Assembly: GCA_024635735.1 (NCBI GenBank)
Contig: JAGXII010000148.1
Coordinates: 1 to 7,815 of the forward strand
DNA: 7,815 nt
Direction: 5' to 3'
Source: Christiangramia sp.
GTDB taxonomy: Bacteria > Bacteroidota > Bacteroidia > Flavobacteriales > Flavobacteriaceae
Both the position numbers and the translations under genes were made by a program. This document shows, piece after piece, positions 6,659-7,815 of the stretch (position 1 is its first letter; each line of letters starts with the position of its first letter). The notes under the pieces were generated by a model. The model was not told where the DNA came from, searched no databases, and worked only from the letters and a program-made list of their open reading frames with translations.

Positions 6659-6988
6659 ATGAAAACCCCGGTAAAAGTTACTCAGTCTTTAGCATTTCAA
6701 AAGAACATTCAAAGTTCTCCCGTTCAGAGTTCAGGTGTAAATGAACATCTGAGCCTTGCCCCCTATTTGAGGATCAAACCAATTTTTTCTCTGAACTTAT
6801 TTCCCTCTGTAGTGAAAATCTTCAGACGGATTTCTACCTGCAATTTCTTCTACACCTCTATTGATGCATATGAATTCTTTTCAGAAGTTAGGAAGGAGCC
6901 GTTAAAACTTCATTACACTGAAGAATTACGATCCCTTGAGCTTACTCTTGCCTTAGTCCAGATTAACAGAAATATTTTGAATCGCTGA
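6659..6988 (+). CDS. Small hypothetical protein downstream of sigma factor
   Basis: 109 residues, unrecognised; no signal peptide, membrane segment or known motif. The start ATG lies about 25 bases after the promoter-like element, 69 bases after the sigma gene. The C-terminal third (DAYEFFSEVRKEPLKLHYTEEL and on to the stop) reads as a normal soluble protein. The middle (about 6752-6862) reads more naturally in another frame, as FEDQTNFFSELISLC followed by SENLQTDFYLQFLLHLY. One extra C in the CCCCC run near 6759-6763 and one fewer base near the TATTGAT at about 6858-6864 would give a single continuous frame. It may therefore be intact as written, carry two compensating frameshifts, or be a decaying gene. 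Confidence 0.45.
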   Translation: MKTPVKVTQSLAFQKNIQSSPVQSSGVNEHLSLAPYLRIKPIFSLNLFPSVVKIFRRISTCNFFYTSIDAYEFFSEVRKEPLKLHYTEELRSLELTLALVQINRNILNR

Positions 6989-7050
6989 AGTGAAACCGTT
7001 CCAAACCTACTTTAGTCTTGGTTATTGTATAATCTTTAATATTTACAGCT

Positions 7051-7599
7051 ATGAAAAAGTTATTTATTTTGATGCTGGTTGTTTTTAGCACAGCCACTCA
7101 AGCGCAGGAAATCACCGAATTAAAGGAAGCTATTATTATAGCTCCTAATGCCCGCCAGGTATTAAATGGAAATTCGGATCTTACTTTTATTGTACGCGAA
7201 GATTCTTACGCCGAATTTTCCAAAGATCCTATAGCCTTCATGAAATCCAATTTTGATATTTTCGAATTTATCAAATTTACATCCGATGAGAAATACGATT
7301 CTTACCTGGTCACTTTTCAAAGCTCTAAAGGCCGACTGGAAGCTGACTTCGACAAGGATGGAAGTTTGAAAAAGAATACACAATGGTTCTATGATGTGGA
7401 ACTGCCAACAGAAATAAAGAACATTCTGGCTTCCGATCATTCAGGGTACACGGTGGAGAAAAATAAGTATTTCTCTAAAGGCAAAGGAGAATCTTCAGAA
7501 AAAGCTTACTACAAGATCAAGCTGGTAAACGGCAACGATTTTAGAAGGATAAAGCTGGATCCGGCAGTGATAAACAGAGGAGAGCTGGCAGCAAATTAA
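7051..7599 (+). CDS. Secreted PepSY-like (BLIP-type fold) small protein
   Basis: 182 residues. Signal peptide MKKLFILMLVVFSTATQA, with likely cleavage after Ala18, so the protein is periplasmic or secreted; it has no lipobox Cys. Residues about 80-170 fit the PepSY-like pattern of two strand-turn units around a helix: YDSYLVTFQSSKGRLEADFDKDG (82-104), VELPTEIKNIL (116-126), then YYKIKLVNGNDFRRIKLD (153-170). Similar flavobacterial proteins are, as I recall, often mislabelled nicotinate-nucleotide adenylyltransferase; no nucleotide-binding motif is present here. Members of the wider family may inhibit or bind extracellular proteins, but no function is established for this one. It sits 62 bases after the small ORF on the same strand, so it may be read from the same upstream promoter. 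The C-terminus after about 171 is short and irregular. Confidence 0.8.
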   Translation: MKKLFILMLVVFSTATQAQEITELKEAIIIAPNARQVLNGNSDLTFIVREDSYAEFSKDPIAFMKSNFDIFEFIKFTSDEKYDSYLVTFQSSKGRLEADFDKDGSLKKNTQWFYDVELPTEIKNILASDHSGYTVEKNKYFSKGKGESSEKAYYKIKLVNGNDFRRIKLDPAVINRGELAAN

Positions 7600-7784
7600 C
7601 ATCGAGCCTAACATTTGAGACTATTGCAACGGTTTTGTAACGCTACCCCTATTTTGTTTCTATTTCGTCTTAGGTGCGTTTAAACTTTGAACCTCCTGGG
7701 CGGAACCAATGAATAGCGTTATCTGGCTTTGTGATGGTCTCTTTTTAATTAATCCAGTAGAAAGTCGAAAAAAAAATAATCAAA

Positions 7785-7815
7785 CGGGTGATTTTTTAGA
7801 GAAACTGGTATTAAG
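7785..7815 (+). promoter_or_regulatory. Putative ECF-type promoter, copy 2 (GGGTGA-N17-TATTAA)
   Basis: GGGTGA at 7786-7791, six T's, then TATTAA at 7809-7814, again with a 17-bp spacer. It points rightwards out of the window, so its gene is not visible. The preceding 7600-7784 shows no gene and no clear terminator. Confidence 0.5.

Noticed and set aside
7018..7044. TTG and TATAAT as a promoter for the PepSY-like gene
   Set aside because: TATAAT lies only 17 bases before the ATG without a matching -35, and the Bacteroidota TAnnTTTG pattern is absent.
7625..7632. TGCAACGG, the reverse complement of the CCGTTGCA repeat
   Set aside because: Single 8-base match far from the cluster, expected by chance.

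Overview
The window looks like the chromosome of a marine or soil flavobacterium (Bacteroidota, Gramella/Salegentibacter type). This rests on several signs: A+T-rich DNA, start codons mostly without strong Shine-Dalgarno sequences, a lipoprotein with acidic residues just after the lipobox Cys, a Bacteroidota-type ECF-like sigma factor whose region 4 carries a KHKC motif, and a PepSY-like secreted protein of a kind common in Flavobacteriia. No tRNA, rRNA, CRISPR array or insertion sequence was seen.

Left part (1-3702, + strand): a two-gene defence unit. The first gene is cut by the left edge. It is the methyltransferase and target-recognition half of a Type ISP (LlaBIII-like) single-chain restriction-modification enzyme. 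Eight bases after its stop begins a 448-residue protein with an ApeA-type N-terminal domain and a C-terminal HEPN RNase domain (RNFLVH motif). A modification/restriction layer and a probable RNA-cleaving layer are therefore likely co-transcribed.

Middle (3703-5603): a 422-bp convergent gap holds seven GTTG-core repeats (five of them GCCGTTG) and a weak dyad. On the minus strand lies a 492-residue lipoprotein made of two copies of an unrecognised domain of about 200 residues, about 60% identical by hand alignment, each with six conserved histidines. A short open frame overlapping its 3' end could be a frameshifted tail.

Right part (5604-7815): a 449-bp divergent control region separates the lipoprotein gene from a sigma-70 (ECF-like) gene. 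It contains two copies of TGTCA-N6-TGACA, one about 145-150 bp from each start codon, an 18-bp perfect palindrome and a further dyad near the sigma start. Just after the sigma gene is a promoter-like element, GGGTGA-N17-TATAAA, ahead of a small unknown ORF. A second copy, matching at 25 of 31 ungapped positions, lies at the right edge and points to a gene outside the window. The simplest reading is that these are promoters of the local sigma factor. Between them is a secreted PepSY-like protein. Function and regulation here are inferred from sequence alone; the promoter pair and the paired TGTCA sites are the most striking unexplained signals.
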